A DNA stretch of 34,730 nucleotides. It comes from Pseudomonadota bacterium (GTDB lineage: Bacteria > Pseudomonadota > Gammaproteobacteria > Burkholderiales > JAKAFK01). The stretch lies in assembly GCA_021817985.1 (NCBI GenBank), contig JAKAFK010000040.1, forward strand, positions 1-34,730. Reading direction: 5' to 3'. Under the pieces are notes generated by a model. The model saw nothing but the letters and a program-made list of their open reading frames with translations, was not told the origin of the DNA and ran no database searches. Positions 1 through 10,007 of this stretch are shown here, in pieces (within the stretch, counting starts at the first letter, position 1; every line of letters begins with the position of its first letter). Made by a program: the position numbers and the translations under genes.

Positions 1-13
1 GGCTTCTCGATGA

Positions 14-89
<76 letters not shown>

Positions 90-166
90 ACGTTTGAACT
101 GAAGATGCTCTGACACCCGAACGGGTCACCTTGAGAGGTCACGAGGCATCCGGGCCGAGGATGCGA

Positions 167-196
167 ATTCTCCCACACTAACCGCCAATTTGTCGA
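167..196 (-). promoter_or_regulatory. possible promoter for the tRNA-Ala gene
   Basis: On the minus strand, TCGACA (191-196) and GAGAAT (167-172) are separated by 18 bases and would start transcription about 65 bases before the tRNA. Each box matches the sigma70 consensus at four or five of six positions. It lies in the short gap after the lgt stop codon. The match is modest, and the tRNA could instead be co-transcribed with lgt. Confidence 0.25.
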
Positions 197-214
197 GAGG
201 ATTGCGTTGGCGAG

Positions 215-1102
215 CTATGGCCGAGTCGTCCGCCGGGGCTGTTCCATCCCATCCGATGGAGAAGCCGCGGATGCGGTGTCACCGCGGCGACGATAGGCCC
301 AGACCAGCATGCCGAGGCCGACGACGATCATGGGAATGCTCAGCCACTGCCCCATGCTGAGCCCCAGCCACAAGAGTCCCAGGAAGGCATCCGGCGCGCG
401 GAAGAATTCGGCGATGAAGCGAAAGGTGCCATAGCCCAGCAGGAAAAGCCCGGAGATCGAGCCACGGGGCCGCGGCTTCGCCGAGAAGACCCACATGATG
501 ATGAACAGCAGCACCCCTTCAAGCAAAAATTCGTAAATCTCCGAGGGGTGGCGGGGAATCATGTCATGCTTGGGATAGATCATCGCCCAGGGGACATCGG
601 TCGGGCGTCCCCACAGCTCGCCATTGATGAAGTTGCCGACTCGCCCCGCGCCCAGCCCGAGCGGCACAAGCGGCGCGATGAAGTCCATGATCTTGAACCA
701 GGGCTTGCCCGTTCGCTTGGAAAAGCGCCACATGGCAAAAAGCACACCCAGCAACCCCCCATGGAAGGACATGCCCCCTTGCCATACGGCGATGATGCGC
801 ATGAAGGATTCCTTCAGCCCCGCCAGGATGTGGCCTGCGGTGAAGGGGTCGATCAGGTAATAGGCGGGCTGATAAAAGAGGACATAGCCCAGCCGTCCGC
901 CCAGGACGACGCCCAGCACCCCGTAAAAGAGCATGTCGTCCAACTCGGTGTACGACCAGCCTTCCTGGGGGCGCGTCCGGATGCGGTAGCGCCCGAGAAT
1001 GATGACGTTGATGAAGGCCGCCAGGTACATGAGCCCGTACCAGCGGACGGCGAGCGGGCCGATGCGGAAGGCGACCGGATTGATATTCGGATGAATGAAC
1101 AT
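215..1102 (-). CDS. lgt: prolipoprotein diacylglyceryl transferase Lgt
   Basis: This 295-residue inner-membrane enzyme transfers diacylglyceryl from phosphatidylglycerol to the lipobox cysteine of prolipoproteins, the first step of lipoprotein maturation. The sequence has several hydrophobic segments, the conserved His-Gly-Gly-Leu-Leu-Gly stretch at residues 114-119 and the Lgt signature [14 protein letters not shown] starting at Arg154, which corresponds to the essential arginine of the family. HPSEIYEF follows at about 185. Length is normal for the family. The start at 1102 gives the usual short N-terminus ahead of the first membrane segment (YGLMYLAAF); no strong ribosome binding site is visible. 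The gene diverges from ilvD across 216 bases. The lipoprotein LptE encoded at 26832 is a predicted substrate. Confidence 0.97.
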   Translation of the reverse strand: MFIHPNINPVAFRIGPLAVRWYGLMYLAAFINVIILGRYRIRTRPQEGWSYTELDDMLFYGVLGVVLGGRLGYVLFYQPAYYLIDPFTAGHILAGLKESFMRIIAVWQGGMSFHGGLLGVLFAMWRFSKRTGKPWFKIMDFIAPLVPLGLGAGRVGNFINGELWGRPTDVPWAMIYPKHDMIPRHPSEIYEFLLEGVLLFIIMWVFSAKPRPRGSISGLFLLGYGTFRFIAEFFRAPDAFLGLLWLGLSMGQWLSIPMIVVGLGMLVWAYRRRGDTASAASPSDGMEQPRRTTRP

Positions 1103-1214
1103 GAACGGACTTTCAGTTCGTGCCGGAGACTGCCCGCATACGCACGCCCATCATCGGGGCGCGACCCGCGAAGCCATCATGGGCTGGTACCGGCATTTTG
1201 CGTTAGAATTGGGC

Positions 1215-1220
1215 ATTATA
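1215..1220 (-). promoter_or_regulatory. possible -10 box for lgt
   Basis: Within the AT-rich centre of the 1103-1318 divergent gap the minus strand reads a perfect TATAAT, preceded by an A-rich run. It would give an lgt leader of about 105 bases. No good -35 box sits at 16-18 bases, so support is limited. On the plus strand the same island contains TAGAAT (1204-1209), which could serve ilvD but also lacks a -35 box. Confidence 0.35.
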
Positions 1221-1318
1221 TCGATTTTTAGTCAGCACATTGCGGCAATTGTTTCCGGGGTCATGGTTTTCGTCCCCCTTGCCCGTCGTCAAAACAGATT
1301 CCACCGTGAGGATTTCCC

Positions 1319-3187
1319 ATGCCTGAATACCGATCCCGCACCACCACCCACGGCCGCAATATGGCCGGTGCCCGGGCGCTGTGGCGTGCCACAGGGGTGA
1401 AGGACGAAGATTTCGACAAGCCGATCATCGCGGTCGCCAACTCCTTCACGCAGTTCGTCCCCGGACACGTGCATCTGAAGGATCTGGGGCAGCTCGTCGC
1501 ACGCGAGATCGAGAAGGCGGGCGGCATCGCCAAGGAGTTTAACACGATCGCCATCGACGACGGGATCGCCATGGGCCACGGCGGCATGCTCTACAGCCTG
1601 CCCTCCCGGGAGCTGATTGCCGACTCGGTGGAATACATGGTCAACGCGCATTGCGCCGACGCGCTGGTGTGCATTTCGAACTGCGACAAGATCACCCCGG
1701 GCATGCTCATGGCGGCGCTGCGCCTCAACATTCCGACCGTCTTCGTCTCCGGCGGGCCCATGGAGGCCGGCAAGGCGACGATCGGGGGCAAGACGCTCCA
1801 TCTCGACCTGATCGACGCGATGGTCGCCGCCGCGGACCCGAAGGTGAGCGATGCCGATGAACTGCAGCTGGAACGTTCGGCGTGCCCGACTTGCGGTTCC
1901 TGCTCGGGGATGTTCACCGCGAACTCCATGAACTGCCTGACCGAGGCGCTGGGGCTGGCCTTGCCCGGAAACGGGTCGCTCGTCGCCACCCATGCCGAGC
2001 GCAAGCGCCTTTTCATCGAGGCGGCCCATCTGGTCGTGGCCCTGACCCGCGCCTACTATGAACGCGACGACGCCTCTGTCCTGCCGCGCTCCATCGCGAC
2101 GCACCAGGCGTTCGAAAACGCCATGACGCTCGATATCGCCATGGGCGGGTCGACCAATACCGTGCTTCACCTGCTCGCCGCCGCCCACCAAGGGGGAGTC
2201 GATTTCACGATGGCCACCATCGACCGCCTGTCGCGCAGGGTGCCGAACCTTTGCAAGGTGGCGCCGGCCAGTCCGCAGTACCACATGGAGGACGTCCATC
2301 GCGCCGGGGGCGTCATGGCCATCCTGGGCGAACTGGACCGGGCCGGGCTCCTCCATCGCGAGGTGCCGATGGTCCACAGCCCCTCCCTCGCCCAGGCGCT
2401 GTCGCATTGGGACGTCCGCCGAAGCGAGGATGCCAAGGTGACCGATTTCTACCGTGCCGCGCCGGGCGGCATTCCCACCCAGGTGGCGTTCAGCCAGGAC
2501 AGCCGCTATCCGGCGCTCGACACGGACCGCGCCGGCGGGTGCATTCGGGATGCGGCGCACGCCTACAGCCAGGACGGCGGCCTGGCGGTCCTCTATGGGA
2601 ATCTCGCGCAGGACGGGTGCATCGTCAAGACCGCGGGGGTGGACGCGAGCATCCTCAAGTTTTCGGGGCCGGCGCGCATCTTCGAATCCCAGGAGGAGGC
2701 GGTGGAGGCGATCCTTGGCGATCGCATCCGGGCGGGGGACGTGGTTGTCATTCGCTACGAGGGCCCCAAGGGTGGGCCGGGCATGCAGGAAATGCTCTAT
2801 CCGACGAGCTATCTCAAATCCAAGGGCCTGGGCAAGGCCTGCGCGCTGATCACGGATGGGCGCTTTTCGGGGGGGACCTCGGGGCTGTCCATCGGCCATG
2901 TCTCGCCCGAGGCGGCCGAGGGCGGCAACATCGGCCTCGTCGAAGACGGCGATCGCATCGAGATCGATATTCCCAACCGCTCGATCAGCCTTGCCGTGGC
3001 CGAGGATGTGCTGGCTTCGCGCCGCGCGGCCATGGTCGCCCGCGGTGCGCGGGCATTTCGCCCGACCGCACGCCAGCGCGTGGTGTCCGAAGCGCTCAGG
3101 GCCTATGCCGCGCTGACCACGAGCGCGGCCACGGGCGCGGTGAGGAACGTCGAGCAGGTCGAAGGCCGCGGCGGGATGGGGGCCTAG
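1319..3187 (+). CDS. ilvD: dihydroxy-acid dehydratase IlvD
   Basis: IlvD dehydrates 2,3-dihydroxy-isovalerate and 2,3-dihydroxy-3-methylvalerate to the keto acids of valine and isoleucine; valine, leucine, isoleucine and pantothenate synthesis all depend on it. The 622 residues match the E. coli-type enzyme along their whole length, from [19 protein letters not shown] at the start. Cluster ligands are visible at Cys122 (SNCDKITPG) and Cys195 ([11 protein letters not shown]); the position that is a third cysteine in [2Fe-2S] members is Gly49 here (FVPGHVH), which points to the oxygen-sensitive [4Fe-4S] class. [10 protein letters not shown] and [11 protein letters not shown] are intact. TGAGGA lies seven bases before the ATG and fixes the start. 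The stop codon overlaps that of the convergent CorC-type gene. Confidence 0.98.
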   Translation: MPEYRSRTTTHGRNMAGARALWRATGVKDEDFDKPIIAVANSFTQFVPGHVHLKDLGQLVAREIEKAGGIAKEFNTIAIDDGIAMGHGGMLYSLPSRELIADSVEYMVNAHCADALVCISNCDKITPGMLMAALRLNIPTVFVSGGPMEAGKATIGGKTLHLDLIDAMVAAADPKVSDADELQLERSACPTCGSCSGMFTANSMNCLTEALGLALPGNGSLVATHAERKRLFIEAAHLVVALTRAYYERDDASVLPRSIATHQAFENAMTLDIAMGGSTNTVLHLLAAAHQGGVDFTMATIDRLSRRVPNLCKVAPASPQYHMEDVHRAGGVMAILGELDRAGLLHREVPMVHSPSLAQALSHWDVRRSEDAKVTDFYRAAPGGIPTQVAFSQDSRYPALDTDRAGGCIRDAAHAYSQDGGLAVLYGNLAQDGCIVKTAGVDASILKFSGPARIFESQEEAVEAILGDRIRAGDVVVIRYEGPKGGPGMQEMLYPTSYLKSKGLGKACALITDGRFSGGTSGLSIGHVSPEAAEGGNIGLVEDGDRIEIDIPNRSISLAVAEDVLASRRAAMVARGARAFRPTARQRVVSEALRAYAALTTSAATGAVRNVEQVEGRGGMGA

Positions 3188-4512
3188 CCCGGCGCCTCGG
3201 GGGCGGCCGGCGCGTCTTGCGCCGCGGTGCCGGCGGCGGGTGCGGCCTGGGTCGCCAGCACCTTGTCGACGCGGGTCTTGTCCATGTCCACCACCTCGAA
3301 GCGCAGACCCTGCCATTCGAAATGGTCGGCCACCTTGGGGATGCGTCCCATCCGGGTCATGATCAAGCCGCCCAGCGTATTGTAGCCGCGCTCCGCTTCG
3401 TCCGGCGCCTCGCTGATCTGGAAGATCTCGTGCAACTGCTCGACGGGCAGCATGCCGTCCAGCAGCCAGGAGCCGTCCTCGCGCCGGACCGCGAGTTCGC
3501 GCACGTCTTCCGGCATCATGCCCACGACCGCACTGAGGAGGTCGGTCGCCGTCACCAGGCCTTGGATCTCGCCGTACTCGTCGACCACCAGGGCGGCATT
3601 GATCGCCGAACGTCTGAAGGTCTCCAGGAGGTCCAGGCCCGACAGCGATTCCGGCACATAGACCGGCGGGATGAGGGTACTCACGAGATCGGGCGTCTTG
3701 CCCGCGAGCGACCGGGCGAGCAGCGTCTTCGCCTGGACGAATCCCAGCACGTTGTCGAGCCCCTCCTTGCATACCGGAAAAAGCGAGAACCCGCTCTCTT
3801 CGATGCGGCGCAGGTTCTCCGCCATCGGACTCGCCGCGTCGAGGTAGGCGATGTCCGGGCGCGGCGTCATGAACGCGCCGACCATGCGCGCATCCAACCG
3901 GAAGACGTTCCGTACCAGTTCCTGCTCGGTCTTCTCGAAGATGCCGGCCTTGGTGCCCTGCTCCATCAGTACCCGGATCTCCTCTTCCGTCACCGGCGGT
4001 TCCTTGGAGGCGCGCGCGCCGACGAACCGCAGCACGAGGTCGGTGGCGCCGCTCAGGGTCTTGACGGCGGGAAACATGATCGTGGACAGGATTTGCATGG
4101 GTCTTGCCATCAGCGTTGCCATGCCCTCGGGATTGAGGAGGGCGAGGCGCTTGGGGACGAGCTCGCCGATGACGAGCGAAAGGAACGTGATGACGACGAC
4201 CACGATCGAAAAGGCGAGCGTCGCGGCATGGGGTCGGAGCCACGCCACGGCTTGCAAGGTGCGCGCGAGCGGGGCGGCGAGGGTGGCCTCCCCATAGGCG
4301 CCGTTCAGGATGGTGACGAGCGTGATGCCGACCTGGATGGTCGCGAGGAACGTCGCCGGCTCGCGGGCGAGGGCCAAGGCCCTCTGCGCGCGCGGGCTGC
4401 CGGCTTCCGCCTGGCGCTGCAGCCGCGCCTTGCGCGCCGACACGACCGCCATCTCCGCCAGGGAGAACACACCGTTCAACACGATCAGCGCGGCAATGAT
4501 CGCAAGCTCCAT
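3184..4512 (-). CDS. CNNM/CorC-type membrane protein (DUF21, paired CBS, CorC_HlyC domains)
   Basis: The 442-residue protein belongs to the family often annotated as hemolysin-related or as magnesium/cobalt efflux CorC. Residues 1 to about 165 form the DUF21 membrane domain, with hydrophobic segments near 1-20, 55-75 and 95-118 and the motif [14 protein letters not shown] pair spans roughly 210-335 ([29 protein letters not shown]). The C-terminal CorC_HlyC domain (about 350-415) carries [12 protein letters not shown] and [10 protein letters not shown], followed by an Ala/Pro-rich tail. The frame is open further upstream to 4671, but the start at 4512 is chosen because AAGGG lies just before it and because [20 protein letters not shown] begins the membrane domain. 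The role is probably metal-ion homeostasis; the substrate cannot be told from sequence. Confidence 0.9.
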   Translation of the reverse strand: MELAIIAALIVLNGVFSLAEMAVVSARKARLQRQAEAGSPRAQRALALAREPATFLATIQVGITLVTILNGAYGEATLAAPLARTLQAVAWLRPHAATLAFSIVVVVITFLSLVIGELVPKRLALLNPEGMATLMARPMQILSTIMFPAVKTLSGATDLVLRFVGARASKEPPVTEEEIRVLMEQGTKAGIFEKTEQELVRNVFRLDARMVGAFMTPRPDIAYLDAASPMAENLRRIEESGFSLFPVCKEGLDNVLGFVQAKTLLARSLAGKTPDLVSTLIPPVYVPESLSGLDLLETFRRSAINAALVVDEYGEIQGLVTATDLLSAVVGMMPEDVRELAVRREDGSWLLDGMLPVEQLHEIFQISEAPDEAERGYNTLGGLIMTRMGRIPKVADHFEWQGLRFEVVDMDKTRVDKVLATQAAPAAGTAAQDAPAAPEAPG

Positions 4513-4552
4513 GATAGGCCCTTTGCTTTCAGGAAGTTGACCCCTATCTGTA

Positions 4553-4630
4553 TTGTCGCATAGCCGCGTGCCGCCCGCCGGGCGACAAGAATACCCGACT
4601 AATGCGTTCAGGTATTCGTGCTTTCGTGCT
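4553..4630. repeat. nested inverted repeats and an 8-bp tandem repeat upstream of the DUF255 gene
   Basis: Three structured elements fill most of the 130-base divergent gap. TTGTCGC (4553-4559) pairs with GCGACAA (4582-4588) and encloses CGCCC/GGGCG (4572-4576, 4580-4584). GAATACC (4589-4595) is mirrored by GGTATTC (4611-4617), 22 bases centre to centre, which puts both arms on one face of the helix. TTCGTGCT is repeated head to tail at 4615-4622 and 4623-4630. The spacing of the second pair would suit a dimeric regulator; this is inference. A TTGACC at 4537 has no good -10 partner. Confidence 0.5.
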
Positions 4631-4642
4631 AGAGTGCGGGGG

Positions 4643-6712
<2,070 letters not shown>

Positions 6713-6721
6713 GCCGGAACC

Positions 6722-7276
6722 TCAGGAGGCGCCCGCAGCCGCGGCCCGCCGGGCCTTGTGGGACCAGGTCCAGACGTAATGGCATCCCGACAGGGCGGCC
6801 GATGCAAACACCACGTCGAACAGCGCATGCATCCAGCGTCCGCCGCCGACGAAGCCCGCCGCCTGGGCCATGACGAGGCCCAACAGCGCGAACTCGAGGA
6901 AGACGTGGATCTTGCCGAGCCGGCTCGGGGCGATGTCGAGTTCCCCGAAGAGCCAGCGGTAGGCGGCTGCACCCCCGATGATCAGCGCATCGCGTCCAAT
7001 CAGGCTGCTGGCCACCCAGTCCGGCACGAGTCCCAGCCAGGTCGTCGTCACCAGGGTGGCGAGAAGCACGACCTTGTCGGCGACCGGGTCCAGTACGGCG
7101 CCCAATCGCGTGAACCAGCGGAAGCGGCGCGCAAGAAAGCCGTCCAGGGCGTCGCTGACGCCCGCCGCGAGAAAAAGCGCGGTGGCGGCCACATAGCGGC
7201 CCTGCAGCAGGACGCCGACTTCGAGCGGCGCGATGCACAGGCGTGCGAGCGTGATGAGGTTCGGAATGTATCGCAT
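6722..7276 (-). CDS. CDP-alcohol phosphatidyltransferase family protein
   Basis: The 184-residue membrane protein is related to PgsA and cardiolipin synthases of the CDP-alcohol type. The signature DG-x2-AR-x8-G-x3-D-x3-D is complete: Asp42, Asp45-Gly46, Ala49-Arg50, Gly59, Asp63 and Asp67 in SDALDGFLARRFRW followed by LGAVLDPVADK. The start MRYIPNLITLARL is typical and the rest forms about five hydrophobic segments. It should transfer a phosphatidyl group from CDP-diacylglycerol to an alcohol (glycerol-3-phosphate, phosphatidylglycerol or another polyol); the acceptor cannot be told from sequence. In-frame starts upstream (ATG 7312, GTG 7339) are possible, but none has a clear ribosome binding site. 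It is probably the last gene of the dusB-to-tsaC run. Confidence 0.85.
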   Translation of the reverse strand: MRYIPNLITLARLCIAPLEVGVLLQGRYVAATALFLAAGVSDALDGFLARRFRWFTRLGAVLDPVADKVVLLATLVTTTWLGLVPDWVASSLIGRDALIIGGAAAYRWLFGELDIAPSRLGKIHVFLEFALLGLVMAQAAGFVGGGRWMHALFDVVFASAALSGCHYVWTWSHKARRAAAAGAS

Positions 7277-7339
7277 GGCGGGGCTCGTCGCCTCTTGCGG
7301 CGCGCGGGACATGAACAAACTGTAACGGCATGATACCAC

Positions 7340-7361
7340 CGGGCGCGACGGTTTGCGCCCG
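7340..7361. repeat. GC-rich hairpin between the tsaC-like and phosphatidyltransferase genes
   Basis: CGGGCGC (7340-7346) and GCGCCCG (7355-7361) form a 7-bp stem with an 8-base loop. No T-run follows on either strand, so it is not a canonical terminator. It could slow or partly stop transcription between the two minus-strand genes. Confidence 0.4.
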
Positions 7362-7388
7362 TTCCTCGTGCATGCCGATCGGGCCGGA

Positions 7389-7402
7389 ACGGCGCGCGCC
7401 GT
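7389..7402. repeat. 14-bp perfect palindrome next to the tsaC-like stop codon
   Basis: ACGGCGCGCGCCGT is a perfect palindrome that begins immediately after the minus-strand stop codon at 7403-7405. In RNA it could form a 5-bp stem with a GCGC loop. No T-tract follows. It may protect the mRNA end or be chance in GC-rich DNA. Confidence 0.35.
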
Positions 7403-7963
7403 CTAGGGGCGGATGATGCGCCCTGTCTCCGGGTCGAGGATGGTGGACGGGCGCGTGCGCCGGCCGATGCGTCCGCGGACCACAAGCACCTGGCCGCCGA
7501 ACATCCGGCGTACCCCTGCCGCCGTCCGGGCGGGCTTGTGCCCCGCAGGATTCGCACTCGTCGAGACGAGCGCCTGCCCCAAGGCGCGCGCGAGGTGCGC
7601 CGTGTCGGGGTGGGCGCTCACCCGCACGGCGAGGGTCTCATGGCGGCCGGTCAGCCAGCGCGGCGTGTGCCTCGCCGAAGGCAGGAGCACGGTCGTGGGT
7701 CCCGGCCAGACGGTGGTCATGACCGCCCGTGCGCGCTCGCTGGGGGCGCAGACGAAGGGCGCCAGGCGGGCGAACGAATGGGCGACGAGGATCAAGCCCT
7801 TATGGCGAGGGCGCCCTTTGAGCCGAAGGAGGGCCAGGACCGCTCGCGCGCTGCGCGGGTCGCAGCCCAGGCCGAAACACGACTCTGTGGCATAGGCGAT
7901 GAGGCCCCCATGCGCGAGGTGCGCCCGGATGCGCGCCAGGGGGGGGGACAATGGTCCGGGCAT
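7403..7963 (-). CDS. tsaC: Sua5/YciO/YrdC family protein, probable threonylcarbamoyl-AMP synthase
   Basis: About 186 residues with the YrdC fold throughout. TsaC makes threonylcarbamoyl-AMP from threonine, bicarbonate and ATP for t6A37 formation on ANN-decoding tRNAs. Visible motifs are GGLIAYATESCFGLGCDP (residues 19-36; the usual Pro of the YPTE motif is Ala), the basic LKGRPRHKGLIL at 48-59, WPGPTTVLLP and VSTSANPAG at 133-141. The length equals E. coli TsaC and there is no Sua5 C-terminal domain. The start at 7963 fits homologues; an in-frame ATG at 8005 would overlap purE by 20 bases, and neither has a clear ribosome binding site. It follows purE closely, so the two are probably co-transcribed. 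A YciO-type paralogue cannot be excluded. Confidence 0.85.
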   Translation of the reverse strand: MPGPLSPPLARIRAHLAHGGLIAYATESCFGLGCDPRSARAVLALLRLKGRPRHKGLILVAHSFARLAPFVCAPSERARAVMTTVWPGPTTVLLPSARHTPRWLTGRHETLAVRVSAHPDTAHLARALGQALVSTSANPAGHKPARTAAGVRRMFGGQVLVVRGRIGRRTRPSTILDPETGRIIRP

Positions 7964-7985
7964 CGGGCGATGCGCGGGGCCGGCC

Positions 7986-8501
7986 TTATTGCGGCTGGGC
8001 CCCATTTTTCAGTTGCGCCTGCAGCGCCTCGTCCTTGGCGATGATGGCCCGGACGTTCTCGGCGCGTTCGTCCTTCAGGCGCTGAAAGAGCGCGGCGTCC
8101 TCGACGGCCAGGATCTGCGCGGCGAGATAGGCGGCGTTCTTGGCGCCCGCCTTGCCGACCGCGACACTGGCCACCGGCACGCCGCCGGGCATCTGCACCG
8201 TCGAAAGCAGCGAGTCGAAGCCATTGAGCGGCCCGCCCGCCATCGGCACCCCGATTACCGGGCGCAGCGTGTTGGCCGCCACCGCCCCCGCCAAGTGGGC
8301 CGCAAGCCCCGCCGCCGCGATGAAGACCTTGCAGCCGCGTGCTTCCGCCGCGCGGACATACTCGACCGTGCGCTCGGGCGTGCGGTGGGCCGAGGTGATG
8401 CGCACTTCCCAGCGGACACCCAGCGCGGTCAGGGTGTCGAGGCTCGCCTGCATCGTCGGCAAATCGGAATCGGATCCCATCAGAATGGCCACAAAACTCA
8501 T
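7986..8501 (-). CDS. purE: N5-carboxyaminoimidazole ribonucleotide mutase PurE (class I)
   Basis: PurE moves the carboxyl group of N5-CAIR to give CAIR in de novo purine synthesis. The 171 residues show GSDSDLPTM (9-17), the catalytic-histidine motif SAHRTPE with His39, and [20 protein letters not shown]. Arg-Thr-Pro after the histidine fits class I, the mutase that depends on PurK, rather than class II, the AIR carboxylase. The start at 8501 has a clear GAGGGAG eight bases upstream; it lies 11 bases after the purD stop. The frame is open much further upstream, but that part overlaps purD and is not coding. No purK lies next to it; the following gene is the tsaC-like one. Confidence 0.96.
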   Translation of the reverse strand: MSFVAILMGSDSDLPTMQASLDTLTALGVRWEVRITSAHRTPERTVEYVRAAEARGCKVFIAAAGLAAHLAGAVAANTLRPVIGVPMAGGPLNGFDSLLSTVQMPGGVPVASVAVGKAGAKNAAYLAAQILAVEDAALFQRLKDERAENVRAIIAKDEALQAQLKNGAQPQ

Positions 8502-8512
8502 CGTACACTCCC

Positions 8513-9787
8513 TCAATGCTTGTTGTTGATCGCGCGGCTTCCGATATCGTGCCGCATCTGGCACCCTTTGAAGCTGATCAGGTGGGCGATCTCGTAAGCG
8601 CGCCGCTGCGCCATCCGGACGTTCTCGCCCAGCGCGGTGACGCACAGCACGCGGCCGCCGTCCGTCACGACCGAACGGCCGTCGAGCCGGGTGCCGGCGT
8701 GGAACACGCGGTAATCGGCGCCCGCAGGCGGAAGGCCGTCGATCGCATCGCCCTTGCGGGGGGCCTCGGGATAACCCTCGGCCGCCAGGACGACGCCCAG
8801 GGCGGCGCGCCGATCCCATTCGGGTGCGGCCTGATCGAGGGTGCCTGCCACGGCGTGCTCGACCAGACCGACGAGATCGCTCTTCAACCGCAGCATGATG
8901 GGCTGGGTCTCGGGGTCGCCCAGCCGGCAATTGAATTCCAATACCTTCAACTGTCCGTCCGGCCGAATCATCAGGCCGGCGTAGAGGAAGCCGGTATAGG
9001 GCTCGCCATCCTGGATCATCCCGGAGATGGCCGGCATGATCACCTCGCGCATGATGCGGGCGTGGACGGCCGGCGTGACCACCGGCGCGGGGGAATAGGC
9101 GCCCATGCCGCCGGTGTTGGGGCCGGCATCGCCGTCGCGCAGGCGCTTGTGGTCCTGCGAGGTGGCGAGCGGCACGACATGCTTGCCGTCCGACATGACG
9201 ATGAAGCTCGCCTCCTCGCCTTCGAGGCATTCCTCGACGACGACGCGAGCACCCGCGTCACCCATCGCGTTGGCGAGCAGCATGCCGTCGACCGCCGCGC
9301 AGGCTTCTTCCACGGTCTGCGCGACCACCACCCCCTTGCCGGCGGCCAGACCGTCCGCCTTGACCACGATCGGGGCGCCTTGCGCGGCGATGTAGGCACG
9401 CGCCTGAGCGGCGTCGGTGAAGGTCGCATAGGCGGCGGTCGGGATGCCGTGGCGCACCATGAACGCCTTCGCGAAGTCTTTCGAGCTCTCGAGGCGCGCG
9501 GCGCGTTGCGAGGGGCCGAAGATCTTGAGGCCGGCGGCGCGGAAGGCGTCGACCACCCCTTGCGAGAGAGGGGCTTCGGGTCCGACCACCGTGAGCCCGA
9601 TCGGCTCTTGCAAGGCGAAGCGCACGAGTTCGGGGATCTCGCGCAGGTCGACGTTTTCCAGGCCGGGTTCGAGGGCGGTGCCGCCATTGCCGGGGGCCAC
9701 GAAGATCTTGGAGACCTTGGGCGACTGCAGCAGTTTCCAGGCGAGGGCGTGTTCCCGGCCCCCGCCGCCGATGACGAGTATTTTCAT
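8513..9787 (-). CDS. purD: phosphoribosylamine-glycine ligase PurD
   Basis: PurD (GAR synthetase) joins glycine to 5-phosphoribosylamine with ATP, the second step of purine synthesis. The 424 residues follow the ATP-grasp layout: an N-domain with VIGGGGREHALAW (5-17) and APGNGGTA, the ATP-grasp body with GLAAGKGVVVA, EGEEASFIVMSDG and PNTGGMGAYSPAPV, and the metal-binding FNCRLGDPETQ near 290. The E. coli enzyme has 429 residues. The start at 9787 is fixed by the Rossmann-like N-terminus and a GGGAGAG upstream; the open frame before it is not homologous. The gene sits between purH (220-base gap with hairpins) and purE (11 bases). Confidence 0.97.
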   Translation of the reverse strand: MKILVIGGGGREHALAWKLLQSPKVSKIFVAPGNGGTALEPGLENVDLREIPELVRFALQEPIGLTVVGPEAPLSQGVVDAFRAAGLKIFGPSQRAARLESSKDFAKAFMVRHGIPTAAYATFTDAAQARAYIAAQGAPIVVKADGLAAGKGVVVAQTVEEACAAVDGMLLANAMGDAGARVVVEECLEGEEASFIVMSDGKHVVPLATSQDHKRLRDGDAGPNTGGMGAYSPAPVVTPAVHARIMREVIMPAISGMIQDGEPYTGFLYAGLMIRPDGQLKVLEFNCRLGDPETQPIMLRLKSDLVGLVEHAVAGTLDQAAPEWDRRAALGVVLAAEGYPEAPRKGDAIDGLPPAGADYRVFHAGTRLDGRSVVTDGGRVLCVTALGENVRMAQRRAYEIAHLISFKGCQMRHDIGSRAINNKH

Positions 9788-9837
9788 AGAGTTAGGCTCT
9801 CCCAGGCCCGGCCGGTGGCAAGACCGAATGACAAGGG

Positions 9838-9870
9838 GTGGGACACCCGTCCCTTCCGACGGGTTCCCAC
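9838..9870. repeat. 13-bp-stem hairpin in the purH-purD gap
   Basis: GTGGGA (9838-9843), a one-base bulge and ACCCGTC (9845-9851) pair exactly with GACGGGT (9858-9864) and TCCCAC (9865-9870) around a 6-base loop. It is the strongest simple hairpin I found in the window. Neither strand continues into a T-run. It lies in the transcribed gap between two purine genes, so it could be a processing or attenuation element, or a copy of a dispersed intergenic repeat. Confidence 0.6.
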
Positions 9871-9924
9871 GCCCCGGCGATGTGCTTTCCCGGTGCGCGC
9901 GGCGGCCATGGTTTGGGGGACAGA

Positions 9925-9941
9925 CGCGGCCGGCGGCCGCG
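9925..9941. repeat. second GC hairpin in the purH-purD gap
   Basis: CGCGGCC (9925-9931) and GGCCGCG (9935-9941) are perfect complements around a 3-base loop. On the minus strand the sequence continues TCTGTCCCCC, which is not a proper T-tract. Together with the 9838-9870 hairpin it may lower readthrough from purH into purD. The rest of the 220-base gap holds nothing I recognise. Confidence 0.4.
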
Positions 9942-10007
9942 CCGAAAGGTCCAGGGCAAGGCGCCCAGCGCGCATGCAAAACGAAGGCATGTCATGCGAA
10001 CCCGGGT

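Noticed and set aside
1264-1400. A possible leader peptide before ilvD (frame from the ATG at 1264)
   Set aside because: It runs out of frame into ilvD without the clustered Val/Leu/Ile codons of an attenuator, and no terminator hairpin with a T-run follows.
1289-4243. A very long open frame antisense to ilvD and the CorC-type gene
   Set aside because: It overlaps two well-supported genes, its product is Arg/Gly/Pro-rich with no recognisable domain, and such shadow frames are expected in DNA of this G+C content. The same applies to long antisense frames over the DUF255, chemoreceptor, polA, uvrD, leuS and rng genes.
7340-7402. Intrinsic terminators at the GC hairpins (also at 9838-9870, 9925-9941, 16117-16144 and 23135-23167)
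   Set aside because: None is followed by a T-rich tract on either strand, so they are listed as hairpins or repeats and not as terminators.
9792-9995. A 67-codon minus-strand frame in the purH-purD gap
   Set aside because: It has no ribosome binding site, a biased Arg/Pro-rich content, and spans both strong hairpins; a structural role of the RNA fits better.
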